A DNA stretch of 64,000 nucleotides, from the NCBI RefSeq assembly GCF_030272615.1, contig NC_081414.1, positions 914,199,648 to 914,263,647 of the forward strand. The letters run 5' to 3'. The notes under the pieces were generated by a model, which had not been told where the DNA came from, did no database searches, and was given only the letters and a program-made list of their open reading frames with translations. This stretch comes from Cryptomeria japonica (Eukaryota > Streptophyta > Pinopsida > Cupressales > Cupressaceae). This document shows positions 36,270 through 48,812 of this stretch, piece after piece. Positions within the stretch are counted from its first letter, which is position 1, and each line of letters starts with the position of its first letter. The position numbers and the translations under genes were made by a program.

Positions 36270-36581
36270 TAGAATTAATGTTCGTTTCTTGTAAATTGAA
36301 AGTCATTTGAATCTAGAACATTCTTATATGTGTGGAATTTTATTTTATATATTTTTTCAAGGAATTTTAGTGTGGTTTTTTACATTAGGAATATATCTCA
36401 TATTGATGTAGGAAAAAATGAATTAAATAGTTTCATTTATATGAACAAATAGATCAAGCTACTTAAATATTATGCTATATAAGAATGAAACAATCAATAA
36501 TAAGTTTATTCCTCTTTGTGTATCGAAATATTGATACACAAAAGAACCCATAAACAAAAATCAATTCCTCCAAAAGAAATC

Positions 36582-36587
36582 TTTATT
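36582..36587 (-). terminator. Candidate poly(A) signal of the polygalacturonase gene
   Basis: AATAAA on the minus strand, about 67 bases after the stop codon, in AT-rich sequence. Confidence 0.6.
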
Positions 36588-36653
36588 AATGTAAAATATT
36601 AAAAAATTGTATACAGTAATCTAACTGCTGCTATGACTCCGAACTAGTTAATA

Positions 36654-38906
36654 TTAGAGGCAGGGAGTTGGGCTTACAGCCCCAGCATCAACTGCAGTCA
36701 CGTGTGCATTCCTACACAAAAATTGAGCATTTGTTTTTCCATCGTTACAGCTCAAGTTTATATGGTCTACTTTGATTCCTTCACAAGGCACACTTTGGCT
36801 GCATTCAAAAGCAATTGCAGCATTTGAAGCCGATGTTCCAGTTATGTTCTGGTATAGGACATTACTGATCTTCACATTAGAATCACCCTGCCAAAGAATA
36901 ACAACAACAAACATAAAACATCTGCCATCATTAATTACAATTGTTGAAGCTTATGCTGTAGTAACATCAGATAATGTATACCTTTGTAGGACTTCCATAT
37001 GGAGAATAATATTGGTCAATTATAACAGGGTTTTGTACGTTATCCATTTTTACATTTTGAAATGTTATATCAGTTGCAAAACCATTCCCTCCTTGCCAAG
37101 TTTTGATCCTTACTCCATTCTGTGTGTCATGAAAAGAAACTCCACTTACTGTTATGTTCTTTACAGCAGCAAGGGCGTTATCTTCACCAAGACTTCCAAT
37201 ACTTCATTACATACAACACAGAACCAAAACTCTATCAGCTCCGGACATTGTTTTCTAACGTATCAATTTATGGAAAAAAAAACTATATTTATGAACGCTA
37301 CCTGATTCCATGTCCTGGCCCACATATAACCCCTTCAATGTTGACATTGAAGGATCCTGGTCCAATAGAAATACAGTCGTCTCCTGAAAATAAATAGTGA
37401 AATTACTTTATTAAGAATTCCATCAACAAATAAATATTTGATTAAAATCAGTTTAATTCATCAAAAATTGTTCAGATCCACCACCTAAAAAAGCATTCAC
37501 TGTATGAGTTAACAAACTCACCTGTTCCTACAATGATGTTTCTAATTTGAACATTGGAAGACTGTCCCAAATGAATTCCATCAGTATTAGGACTGTCACC
37601 CGGAGCGTTAATAGTCACACCTTCAACCTCAACATAATTGCAGGTATCGAAGTTTATATGAAACTGTTTGCTGTTGACTGAAGTGATCTTTCTAACTATG
37701 GTATTCATGGTGCCTGTAAATCTCAATGTCTGTTTACCAAGGAAAACAGCTTCATTAGATACTAGAAATTCTTATAATTTAATTGGTTCCAAATGAGGTT
37801 GTGTAGATTTTTTAAACAATTAGTAATACAAGAGAGGTAGAAGTAGTACCGTGGGTCCAATCTGATTTGTCTTCTGCTCATGCAAAACATATAAAATTAT
37901 AGTCAGCCATAGAAAATGACATGTTGAAGATCAATTTTAAAAGCTATGACAACGCAGGAATAAAATGACTCATAAAAGCTAAAAAAGTAATACTACAGTT
38001 TTTTTTTGTTTTTTTTTAATTTATTAATTTAGATTATTAGGTGATAGTGTTGGGTTGCCATCCACATAATTTTTATTATGATTACTTGTACTTGAATAAA
38101 GAGACTCTTTAGTATAATATGAAAAATCAAAAATTTTTAGAATAATTATATTTAAGAATATGTTGCAGTCGAGTTCCTATCATTCATACCTTTCCATTCA
38201 CCTCTGTCCACCAAGAAGCTCCTCGTCCATCTAAAATTCCGCTACCTTCAATTGTTAAGCCAATCACATTCATGAAATGCAGCCAATAATTTATGCTCTT
38301 TTCACTCCACAAGCTATTATCTGTTGAAGCAATAAGCTTCCCAGCTACCTGATCAGAACTAAAGCACATGAGGAATAGTATCTACCGATTTCTAGGTAAA
38401 CAACCAGCACGAACGAAATTGAAAAGATTTTGGTGATGTGTTTTAGGTCTTTTTAAAAAGTCAATAGAAATGTATGAATTTCTTCAGAATTGGATACTTC
38501 ACCTGCATTGTAATCTTGTTACTATGACATGGCCCTTGAAAGATAGCTGGATTGATCAGAAACGTCATCTTTGGGACATATACAACTGGTGACCCAGTTG
38601 AAGAACAGGCAGCATTCCAAGCTGCTAGAAAGGCCTACATTTCACAAAACACAAATAAACAAAAGAAAAGGAGTAATGATAAAAGGGAATTTTCATCAAT
38701 TTTCGATAAACTTTATTCATTCGAAACCTTCCACCTACCGTGCTATCATCTGTTTGTCCGTCAGCTTTTGCACCGTACTTAAGAACATTAAATATATTAT
38801 GTGTATTATGGTTCAGGCTGCCCAAGAGTCTGACAGAACATACACCGGGCATATTGGATGAGAACACAACAAGAATAAACATGAACATGAACATATACAG
38901 CGTCAT
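36654..38906 (-). CDS. Polygalacturonase, GH28, eight exons, 408 aa, apparently intact
   Basis: Pectin-degrading enzyme of the cell wall: hydrolyses alpha-1,4-galacturonan. Exons in gene order: 38739-38906, 38503-38634, 38190-38348, 37850-37873, 37522-37729, 37302-37383, 36982-37201, 36654-36887. All introns are GT-AG. The joined length is 1227 nt, a whole number of codons. A signal peptide (about residues 1-24) is followed by [18 protein letters not shown], the usual N-terminal block. Catalytic motifs are complete: SPNTDG (D211), GDDC (D232, D233), GPGHGIS (H255) and RIKTW (R289, K291). The C-terminal [11 protein letters not shown] block is present. The [12 protein letters not shown] stretch (residues about 320-331) lacks the two cysteines usual there in plant family members. 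Length is typical. Endo or exo activity cannot be told. Splice sites are inferred from the sequence and the paralogue. Confidence 0.93.
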
Positions 38907-38912
38907 GTTTTT

Positions 38913-38990
38913 CAGTATAGTACAAGAAAACCTGAAAGCACTGAACTTTTTACAGTATTATACAAGAAAACCTGAGAGCACTAAACTTTG
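38913..38990 (-). repeat. 38-bp tandem repeat in the polygalacturonase 5' leader
   Basis: Copies 38913-38950 and 38953-38990 with few differences. They start just upstream of the start codon at 38906, so they probably lie in the 5' UTR. Confidence 0.85.
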
Positions 38991-39045
38991 AATGACTAAG
39001 TTGGGAAGAGAGGGATATTGACGACGAATTCAGTGGTAAGTGTAA

Positions 39046-39053
39046 CTTAAATA
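39046..39053 (-). promoter_or_regulatory. Candidate TATA box of the polygalacturonase gene
   Basis: TATTTAAG on the minus strand, about 140 bases upstream of the start codon. No other better TATA is in the first 200 bases. Confidence 0.45.
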
Positions 39054-39745
39054 GATGTTAAGAGCAATCTACAAAAATGAAATTATTATTGTTAAGCTGC
39101 TGCTTTTCATGGAAGTAAACTAATTTCGACAAAGTCTGCGGCCACCACAATCGGCCGAAGAGAAGAGTTGCTCTAGAAAGGACCAGAAAATTTAGATGCA
39201 TGAATCTCTGGCTGAATTCCAGGATTAGGATTATCTGATAGTCCATCGTTATATACAAAAACATAATTTTTGTGCACATCAATTGTAGGAAAAACTGTTC
39301 GAGTCTTAGATTTGCCCTTAAAGCAAGAACAGGCATGTTTTTTAAAAATTGATAGCTACATTTTTCCCATTTCTTAAGCAGTAAACTTGGCACTCAGGCT
39401 TCTGGTTCAAGTTACGAGAGATGACAATAAAACTTCATTCGTGAGTTTCTTTACAAGGAAGGAAATTGACGCATATGTTTCAGTCAGAGTGTATTATTTT
39501 AGGTGGGTTTTTGAGTTTATCTATAAGTTGTCGTGATAGAGCAATGAATTTAGTCCAAGGTAGGCCATACACACGTTTGAGCTACCGTGAAAATTTACAA
39601 CATGTATAGAATATGAATTTAACGTGTGTACGTGGGAAAATATGAACTGGTTAAGAGAGGACACATGTATAGAATTGCAAATAGATTAACAATAGTTACT
39701 AGAAGTCACATGTATGCAGAGTTTTGGCGAGCGAAAAGGGTGATA
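39054..39745. promoter_or_regulatory. Upstream region of the polygalacturonase gene
   Basis: Non-coding. 39240-39745 is conserved in the pseudogene copy (11880-12310), so it predates the duplication. Confidence 0.55.
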
Positions 39746-41540
39746 AAAATAGTTTTTCATCTATATCACTAACAGCCTTCCAAAGCCTTTCATCCTTGTC
39801 TTCCATCACACATTTGTCATCTCTAGCCCCTGCCTCCACGACTGCTTCAAGTATATTTATCTTTCTTATAGACACATCAAATTGTGAGAGGATCCATTCA
39901 ATAACTACATCTTGTCGCCCAATATCATCTGCCAACATAGACACTTGTGCATCTAGGGTATAGGAATTGGTAATGGAGGTAGAAGCACCCTAGCCATGTG
40001 AAAATGGGACAAACTCCTCAAAAGTAGCAAGAGACCAATCAGACTCCAAGGTCAAGGAGGACTCAAACTCCTCTGTAACCTCCTCCTCATCTAAGTCCAC
40101 TAGCTCAACTTCCCTGGAAGGTGGGCTTGGGTATTGTTTTGCTTTGCCGCTCGAATAGGATTGAAATGGGTAGGCACTAGTTTGGTTTTAAATGAAGAGA
40201 CAACAATAGGTTCTAGTTTCAAAATAGGAGCACAAAAAATTTCCTCCACTAAATTTGAATCCAACAAGGGGCAAGTGAAAATCGATGGTATCCCATTGGA
40301 CGAGGTTAAAGCCAAGTGAAAGTTGTAAAGCCTTAGGATTAATCATTAGTAACCGATTGTAATAAAGAGGAACACACTAAGAAGTGAAGTATTTCATGTG
40401 CAATAGGGTTGCATCCTTCTAGATCCCAGAAGGTCTTCTCTATTATATCCACTCTACATTCTCGAAACCCCTTCTCCAAGCTTGAAGAATCTCTTGAATT
40501 CATCTTTGTAGAACCCTTTTGACTTTTTTAGAAAATTTACCCCTTCCAGTGATAACCCATTTACAACAATGATCATGTCCAAAGAGACATTAAATGCCAG
40601 TCCCCCAATTTTTACCTTGCCCTTTTGCCATGATTGAGAAATGGTTTTAGAGAGATCAAGGTCAAATCCCTACATTCCTTCCACATAGCTCACAAGGTTA
40701 CCCTTAACAAATTTTGGCCATATCTTGGAATTATTTTAAAATTTTCACAACTATCTAGTTCTGTTTGAATGAGGTCAACCCCCATAGCTAACACAAAGAA
40801 CCTAGAGGAGAAAACCAAAAGGGGAATACAAAAACTAGCAATATGAAAGAGATGAAACTTGCTAGGGTTAGAGAAAGTGCAACTACAACTCGAATGAGAT
40901 GTCTGCTAGCTATGCGTTAAATGAATAGCAAAAAGGGCGGTGATGGTAATAAAAAAAAAATCTTTGGATTATACTTCATGATAAGTCCTAATGTCATCAA
41001 AGATAGCAACATGAACCATAGTAGAGATATTGTCAATATTCATCCATATTTTCAAATGATTGGAAAATGAGACCAAAGAAGCTATCATATCCCCAACATT
41101 ATTCCATTCTCTTCTTGTATGACTAAGTCTTACATGTCTCATCCGAAGAATGAGGTACCAATAGTTGGCAATGAGGTGTTCAAATTTCTAGTCAAGTTTG
41201 GCTTCACTTTTGAGCATTTAAATAGTGTTTCTTGAATTACTTTCAATAATGATTCAATTGTACCCTCTATCTTACGTAATAACTAGGCCATGATAAGCCA
41301 CTACCACCTCTGCAACACTTGAAGTTTGTGTCCCAAGGTTATCCACATAGACTAGGATCAAATTACCCATGTGGTCATGTATGACCCCACCCCCACCTAC
41401 CCAACCAAGATTTCTTTTTGAAGAACTATCAAAATTCAATTTCAGCCCACCAAAGTCGGGAGAGGGGGGAGGGGACCCAAGGGGAGGGTTCGGGAAGGGG
41501 ATGAGGCAATAGGGGAAGGCATAAGTATCAAATTTATTAA
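39746..41540 (-). mobile_element. Insert private to this copy, LINE-like with RNase H fragment
   Basis: The pseudogene copy has no equivalent. On the minus strand, 41272-41553 reads an RNase H-like domain (KLNFDSSSKRN, GGGGVIHDHMGN) of the type at the C-terminus of plant LINE or RVT_3 proteins. Its conserved DGSS start is DSSS. Further left, stop-broken minus-strand frames (such as 39699-39944, VSMLADDIGRQDVVIEWILS, and a stretch near 40490-40650 with KSKGFYKDEFKRFF) are not recognised. The part order suggests a LINE tail followed by unrelated sequence. Confidence 0.55.
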
Positions 41541-43489
41541 AATTATATTTCAAACATTAGTTTATTAGTGGTTTTAATTACGTCTTTTAATTATATTGTA
41601 ATATTAATGTCCTATGAAATAGTATTTATTGTAGTTGCACCATACACCACCTACATAAACAAAATATTGATCTATTTTCAGATTGTGCATGCTAGGAGAA
41701 ATGTTCACAAATCAATGACAAGTTCATGCAACAAAAAACAGTCTTTCAAGCACACCCCTTGATCTATATATCCCAAGCCAAAAAATAATAGTAATATGTT
41801 TCATTCATTGTAAGCTACCACATGAAGGGTAGAATACCTCCCAATCATGGCTTCTACAAAGTGAAACCCCTTATTCCTATAAATGCCTTCCTCTTTGCAC
41901 AAACAACCAAATTTTGGCCTCACTTCTTGATAAATTAATATCCTTTCAATGGCATAAAACACAAAAATAAGAAATATATGCTTAAATGTATAAAATATTT
42001 TTAAATAAATATACTAGACCACCAATTAACTAGAAAAAGGATCCAATACCATTCAAGAATCAAGATCTTTTAGAATAACAATCACACTTGGTCAATCTTC
42101 CCACCTTGACAAGTAGCATGTAACACCATGCAAACACAAGGCAAAAATGAGACGCCTTAACAAGGTTATATCTAGAAAAGGAAATATCTCTAGATAAGAG
42201 ATATACTAGAAGAAAGAATATTCTACACTAACAAAAGGCCCATCATTTTATAAAACCCATTATAAATGAAAACTGAAGTGATAATTGTATCAAAATAATT
42301 TAATCTTTTCTTATTTTTATAAGTCAAGAAATATAAGTGTCACGCTTTTAATCTCACCATTGTCCAAAATTTTCACCCTTAACTTCTATATATAAAATTA
42401 AGTGAGATTATATGTTAACACTCTATAATTTCTTATAGGAAGATGCATAGGTAAACATGTTTAGCTTTTGATGCCATAAAAGTAGGATTTTTGGCACTAT
42501 AATAGGCTGAAGTATTTCTCACCTTGAGGATGAACTTTCCTTATAGATTCAACATAGATTAGTTATATATTATAATATCATATAATATAATTTTACCAAT
42601 AATTATTCAATTAGTAACTTCTCCTTTGGATTTGACTCATCATGGACTATTACAAACTTAGATGATAATATGTCTTGAGGAAGATAATAGTATTAAAAAT
42701 AAAATAAATTTTATTTGAGTATTTTTCTTCTTATTTTATAGTTGTGTTACTTAAATGTTAAAGAAAAAGGAATGGTAGAAATTGTAATGGAATGACATTT
42801 AAATCATAATGTACATTATATTCTAAAATATAGGTTACATCTTGAATCAAAACATTTGTGCAAGCTTAAGTTGTCAATTGTCAATCATAAGACTTTTTGA
42901 AAATGTTTGTTATTTTTATAGTTCAATATTAAATAAGTTGGGATTTTATTATACTTTTAAAATAATTAATTGGATATATCATTCGTAATCCTCATATAGC
43001 TCCTAAGATAAATCATTCCTGGACATTAAGAGTGATATCATCATCAACATCAATTTATCGTCAATTTTTAGTTTGACTAGGTGCACAACCTTGTTTATCT
43101 TTGTACTATTCCTGTATCCATTCTTTCTTATGTGTTTTATCTCTTACTTTTTCATTTATAACATAATTAATTAGTGAATAAAATAAATAATTTATTTAAT
43201 TAATATTAGGAAGTTGATTGGATTGGATAATTAAAAAATTAGTCTTATTTAATTAATATTAAAGGGGTATTTATGTGGGATGAAAAGGGCGATGTTGGAA
43301 TATGTTCCAATTTAGATGTCTACAATTGTAAATGAGAATGAATTGATATATTAAAATTGTCAAAATTTATTAATAAATAGCAACAAGCTAAAAGTGTTGT
43401 AAATAGGGGATTCATTGCCATTTGTAAGATTCTAGTTAGAAATTAATTAGGAGGAATTAGATAGTTAATATTGTAAAGAATGCGTATTG
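41541..43489. other. Duplicated AT-rich flank, right unit
   Basis: Matches about 12600-13758, 14556-14788 and 15495-16500 in the left unit, without its three inserts. No genes seen. Confidence 0.75.
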
Positions 43490-43840
43490 AAATATTGTTT
43501 TGATTAAGTCAATCGAGATAATGTTTGAACCCATACATCAATCTTAATGGTAGACCAAGAGTGAATTCAACAAGCATAAAACCCAACAACTAGCCAAACC
43601 AAAGAACCATCAAAGATAAAGAATAGGAAAAGGACCCACTAAGACCCAAAAAACATAGAGGCACCAAGACTAAGGAGAAGGGGACTTAACCTCCTCCCAC
43701 TCTTGATTTAATCCCTTCAACATGTTCAAGGAGTATTTCTTCTCAGTACGTTGCGTTTTGGACTATCTATATTCAAGGTCATCCTGCAAATTTTGGAGAG
43801 AGCTCAAAGTCCTATCCCTATATTGAGATATTGTAGAAGA
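43490..43840 (-). mobile_element. Small insert in the duplicated flank, possible LINE 3' fragment
   Basis: Not present at the equivalent place near 16520. On the minus strand it reads as a T-rich tail similar in style to the end of the 14789-15493 insert. No target duplication was recognised. Confidence 0.3.
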
Positions 43841-44570
43841 TATAGTTGTGGAAAATATTAATCTTGTTTTAGATATTTTGTGCATTTAAGATATATATCT
43901 TTGTAGGTGAGTATAATATTGTGGTCTCTTTATTATATTTGAAAGTTTTTTTTTATGAAACATGTTATTGCTTAAGGATTCACTAAAGGAAAAGAACTAG
44001 TCCGTTTCATATTTCATCTTATTAATCACCTCAATCTAATGGTTCTCTTCCTTCTAAATACTTATTTTATCTTCCAATTATTACTCAATAAAGAGTATAA
44101 AAATTATGAAGCATGTTATTTCTTAAGGATTCATAAAGGAAATGAACTAGTCCTTCATGAAGCACTTTATTGCTTATGGATTCAATAAAGGAAATGAACT
44201 AGTCCTTCTTTTGACATTTTATCTTCTTAATCATCTCAATCGAATGGTGTTCTTCCTTATAAAGAGTTATTTTATCTTCCAATTATTACTCAATAATGAG
44301 TTTGTAGATATACTTGTGGAAAATCATAATCTTGTTGTAGAGAGTTTGTGAATTTAAGATAGATATCTTTGTACATGACTATAATAATGTGGAATCTTTA
44401 TTATAATTCGAAGGATTCAATAAAGGAAATAAACTAGTCTATCATTTTATATTTCATCTTCTTAATCATATCGAGAAAATGGTGCTCTTCCTTCCAAGGA
44501 GATATTTTACCTTCCAATTATTACTCAATTCTTTGTTTGCTATCTTAAAGGTTATTTTTTTAACATATTG
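43841..44570. other. AT-rich spacer with local repeats
   Basis: Three imperfect copies of an AAAGGAAATGAACTAGTCC-type segment near 43990, 44130 and 44190-44440. No gene seen. It ends at the Sirevirus-like LTR. Confidence 0.55.
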
Positions 44571-47120
44571 TGTTGGCATTGAAGTTATCATTGATGTCAA
44601 TAGTTGAGATGGTTCAGTGGACAAAGATGCAGAGATGATAAGTGCCATAGAGAGCAAGTGTCGCTAGACAAAATGATTTACTCACTCCTACATAGAGAAA
44701 GTGTTGCTAGACAAAATGATAGCCTCACTCCCACTGGTCAGAGATGTAAAGACATGTAGACATCAGGTTGGCAAAGTATAGAGATGCAACATGATATGTA
44801 TCCCAGAGGAAGATGAAGATGCATCAATACCATATAATGATCTTGAGGGAAAAGATCAAGGTGTCCTAGCGTAGGTAACTCACAAAGGGAAGGTGGGCAG
44901 ATGGAGCTTATGTTTGAGCAAGCTGAATGAGAATGAAATTTGCATTTATTCAATATAAAGAAGATATAGAAAGTAAGAATGGAGGGTGTCATTTGGTCTT
45001 GCTTTTGGACAAAGAAGATGCGGGTCATAAAGTTCTACAGGCATTGGGCAAACTGATCTGACTCAGATAAAAGTATTGTTGTAGTTGTGTATAACATGCC
45101 ATGTTAGTCGCACTCTATTGCAATGGTTGGGCATTACACACGGGTTGGAGATGTGCATAACATGCAAATTATCGCTATGTAGTAGAGTTCATGGATTGCA
45201 GAGATGATCAAATGTGAAATTCATGTGCTTCAATGTTGGACTCAGATTCTACTTCGACCTCATGATGTGTTGGATATATCGTATTCGATCCCTGCAAGTT
45301 ACAAGTTGAGAAATGTGAAAAATCTATTATTTAGCAGTTTTTCGGCATGACTTTGTTTCTGTCTCAACGACAACATCTATTTTGGTGTGACTTGGTCTAT
45401 CATTGTGGCTCATTTCAAGATATACATTCATTTATATGCTATAATGACAAGGTTCCCTTTTTGATGAGACAGAGTGGATGTCTCACCGACGTATCTTGAT
45501 TTTGGTGTAAGTCTACCTTTCAGCAACAAAATGGACTAGCAATAAAATTCCCTGTAGGGTAAGGGTAAACTAAGTTGAGCATGTCAATAACGCGATGATT
45601 ATACGACCCCTGTTGTCCTATAGTATAAAAGATGGAAGTAAAATAACACTGTAGGGTAACGTTGAATTATGGGAGATGAAGTCAATAACACGACAGGCTA
45701 TGTGTCCCCCCTATCCCGTGACCAAGGAGATTAGTAGAAGACTATCTTGCAGGATAACAAGAACATATAAGCATGAGGTTATCCCATCACCCCGTGGTGT
45801 GTTATATAGAGTAAGATAACCTTGCAGGATAACCAAAAATAAAGAAGTTTGACACATTTTGCTATCCCATGGCCAAAAAGCTTAGAAGAAAATGGTCTCC
45901 AGAGGCAAGAAATTGAAAGAAGGATGAAGAAAAACCCCATCCCACAACCAAAAAGATTAATAAAGAATGATCTTGTGCAACAAGTGAAGAGGAAGAAGGT
46001 GTGTTATCCTGCCAACCCACACAAAGTTTTTCGTGATGCATATAACATGTGTTATGTGACCTGTGGAACACATCATCATAACCCACAAATACAACATGGA
46101 TTTTCTTCACACATGGACTTTTTGTGTGTATATGAATATGTAAATGGGTTCCACCATTAATCAAGTGGCAAAGAGACATGTGGATGCTTTGTGAGCAAAA
46201 TGTTTGATTGATTCTTGAAGCCAAGAGAAGACCTATTGAAAGAAAATCTTTCAGTCATAATAGAAATAAGATATGAAATAAATATTGAGCAAGTATGGAG
46301 TTGGTAATTCCTTTTTCAAATGAGAGCTGCATAAAAAATGAAATCTAATTGCAAATATTGTAGTCCTCTCAGACAGAGATGAAGAGACACTAGAATTTAA
46401 TATAGAAGGTGGAGTAGCTCTAGAATGATCTGAAAATCTTCGAATGGGATGCAAAATCCAAGATTAATAAATATAGTAATCTGTTCTTAAAGGTGTAAAC
46501 TAGATTCAGAAGGATTCCAAGGGGATACATTTATTATTGATGGGTAGTTGTCTAGACAAAATGTTTAGAGGATCAAATCAACATGCAGATGGGATTTATC
46601 AAAGGTTGAGAAGATTAATTTTAAAATCATTCTTGGAGGGAAAATGCTGTTGTATGTAGATTTCCATTAAGTAAGTTATTGAGTAGTTCAAGATATTGCA
46701 GTTTTAGAGTTGGAGGTGTGTAGACATAGAAGGTCTGCAAAAATAGAGAAGTAAGTATAGAGAGTTAAAAAGATAGTGCAGAGAAGCAGTTTCTGCAAGT
46801 GCACATAACACAAAGTCGGTGCAGTCAATAAAATCATGAAAACATTTGTGTGCAAAAAAACCTAAAAGTAAAGAGGAAATCAGAGGTAGTGGGAAGCAAG
46901 AGAAGAGAGCAGGAAAATCAGAGAAAAGAGAGAGGTGTACTGAAAAGAGTTTGATGGGTGTACATGAGAAGAAGCTCTATAAAAGTAGAGGCTACAGAAC
47001 AAAGAGAGTGCAGAGAAGCAACTCCCACAAGTGTTAATAACATGATGTCAGTCCAAGCCTAATAATGCAGAAAAGACTGCATGCACGAAAATCATAAGAT
47101 GAATAAAAGATAAGAGGGAG

Positions 47121-48812
47121 TGGTGCAGGAGCACCTAGGGGTTGAAATGCCCTTAACTAGTTTTGGCTTGTGAGACCTTCCAGTGGTCATGTAACTACAT
47201 AAGGACTGACTCTAGTCCATTTTTTTGGTCGTTTAGTTACAGTTTCTTGAAATTTTCCTTATCAACAAGACCTACCCCGATCGACAAGTCTTACCCCGAT
47301 GAGTTCACCAGAGTTGGAGTGGTTGTATCGGGTGTCAGTAGAAGTGGTTCACCCTTACCCTGATGAATTGATAAGTCATCAGTGCTCGGAGCATAGCCAT
47401 CGAGGATCAGATGGAGTAGTTTTAAGTTACCCCGATGACTCGATGAGAAAGAATAGGCATGGAGTGGAGCCATTGGGCATAGGAAGGAACACTTCAGTTT
47501 ACCCCGATGACCCGATGACAAGGCACAAGTGAAGGAGGTAGACATTAGAGACATTGGCCATCGGAAAAGCACAATGTAGTGCTACCTAATGACCTGATGG
47601 AACATCACAAAGTGGAGGAATATGGCATTGGCCATCGGGCCAACATGTTTGGAGGGGTCCTGTTGACCTGATGGAAATGCCCAGTAAGCGGAGGAAAGCA
47701 TCAGGTATCGGACGAAGGGATTTCTTGCTATCTCGGTGCCCGATGGAAAAGTGTGAGTGGTGGACATGGTTATTGTCCATCGATGAAGGTGTGATTTTGT
47801 TACCCCGATCACCCGATGGAAAGGTACAAACTTTGCAAGTCACCAACGAGCATCGGAAGCTAGGTTCTAAGGCTGCGCCGATGACCTGTTATGAAACTGT
47901 TTTCTCCAGTTTGTAACCATCTATGTTTCACGAAGGATGGATGAGCTATAAAAGGCTAATTGTAAGGCGTTGAATTGGTTGGATACTACAGGAAACACAA
48001 GAGAAATACATACAAGTCTATTTTTTGGTTTTCTATCGCTGAGTGTTGTAGTTTTTCCAATATTTTGGCATATTTCCTCTCTCGTTGGTCGAGCGATATG
48101 AATCCTCTATTAGTTGTAGAGGGGGTAGAGGGGCGATAGTGTGTTGGCCATCTCACATGGTTGGTTGCCCCCCTGCTAACCCCCCAATCCCCACCCCTCT
48201 AAAAAAGCTATAGAAACGGTAGCCCTGACTATAGTTGATAAAGCCTGGACCCGGATTTTGTTAAGTTTCATTATAGTTATATAATTAAAGCTTCCTTTTT
48301 ATTGTTCGTTTCTTTGTTTTGAATTCACAGTGTAAATATGGCTTTGTCTTGAACCTCCACCGTGGGATCCACATGGCCATTGGAGTTCTTCAGAAAGAGA
48401 TGAAAATGTACAGGAAGAGTAGAGTAGCAGTAAGAGGAAACCAAGTAATGGTCATTGCCATTTCTACATACTGATCCTAGGCGAGCTTGGAAGAAGTTCA
48501 TCTAGGTTTTAGTGGCCATAAAGGAGTAAGTGCAGGGGAGGACTAGTGTAGAAGTCTGATTGCAAAATCAGACAGGATGATGAATTTATAGATTGCGAGT
48601 AAGAAAGGGTAGTCCTACACCTCTACAAACATAGTGACAAAATCTAGGAGCATGGAGAACAAGGTTCTTTATGAGCTTGTATCGAGTGTGGTGAGAAAAT
48701 ACTGGTAGGGAAGCACTTAGAAGTCTAGAGGGGTAGACTTGGAACCCGAGAAGGGATAGAAGCAAACCATCAAGAAATCTAATCGATAGCAAACTAGGTA
48801 GCCTCCCTGTCA
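47121..48812 (+). mobile_element. Insert in the giant LTR, probable solo LTR
   Basis: Starts TGGTGCAGG and ends CCTGTCA, with flanks GGGAG (47116-47120) and GGAAG (48813-48817), one mismatch. The related sequence at 60715 is continuous. It contains a GC-rich periodic segment (47270-47890) and a TATAAAAGG box near 47948. No pol or gag was recognised. It could also be a truncated element rather than one LTR. Confidence 0.55.
47270..47890 (+). repeat. Imperfect repeats with CCCCGATGACCCGATGG core
   Basis: The core TTACCCCGATGACCCGATGG recurs about every 75-90 bp, usually followed by AAAG and a CATCGG. Seven or eight degenerate units can be picked out by eye. Confidence 0.65.

Noticed and set aside
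45862-46224. 120-codon minus-strand frame in the giant LTR
   Set aside because: Not conserved in the homologous LTR copies at 22600 and 60430; no motif.
47270-47890. CRISPR array
   Set aside because: Units are imperfect, lack unique spacers of fixed length, and the context is a plant LTR.
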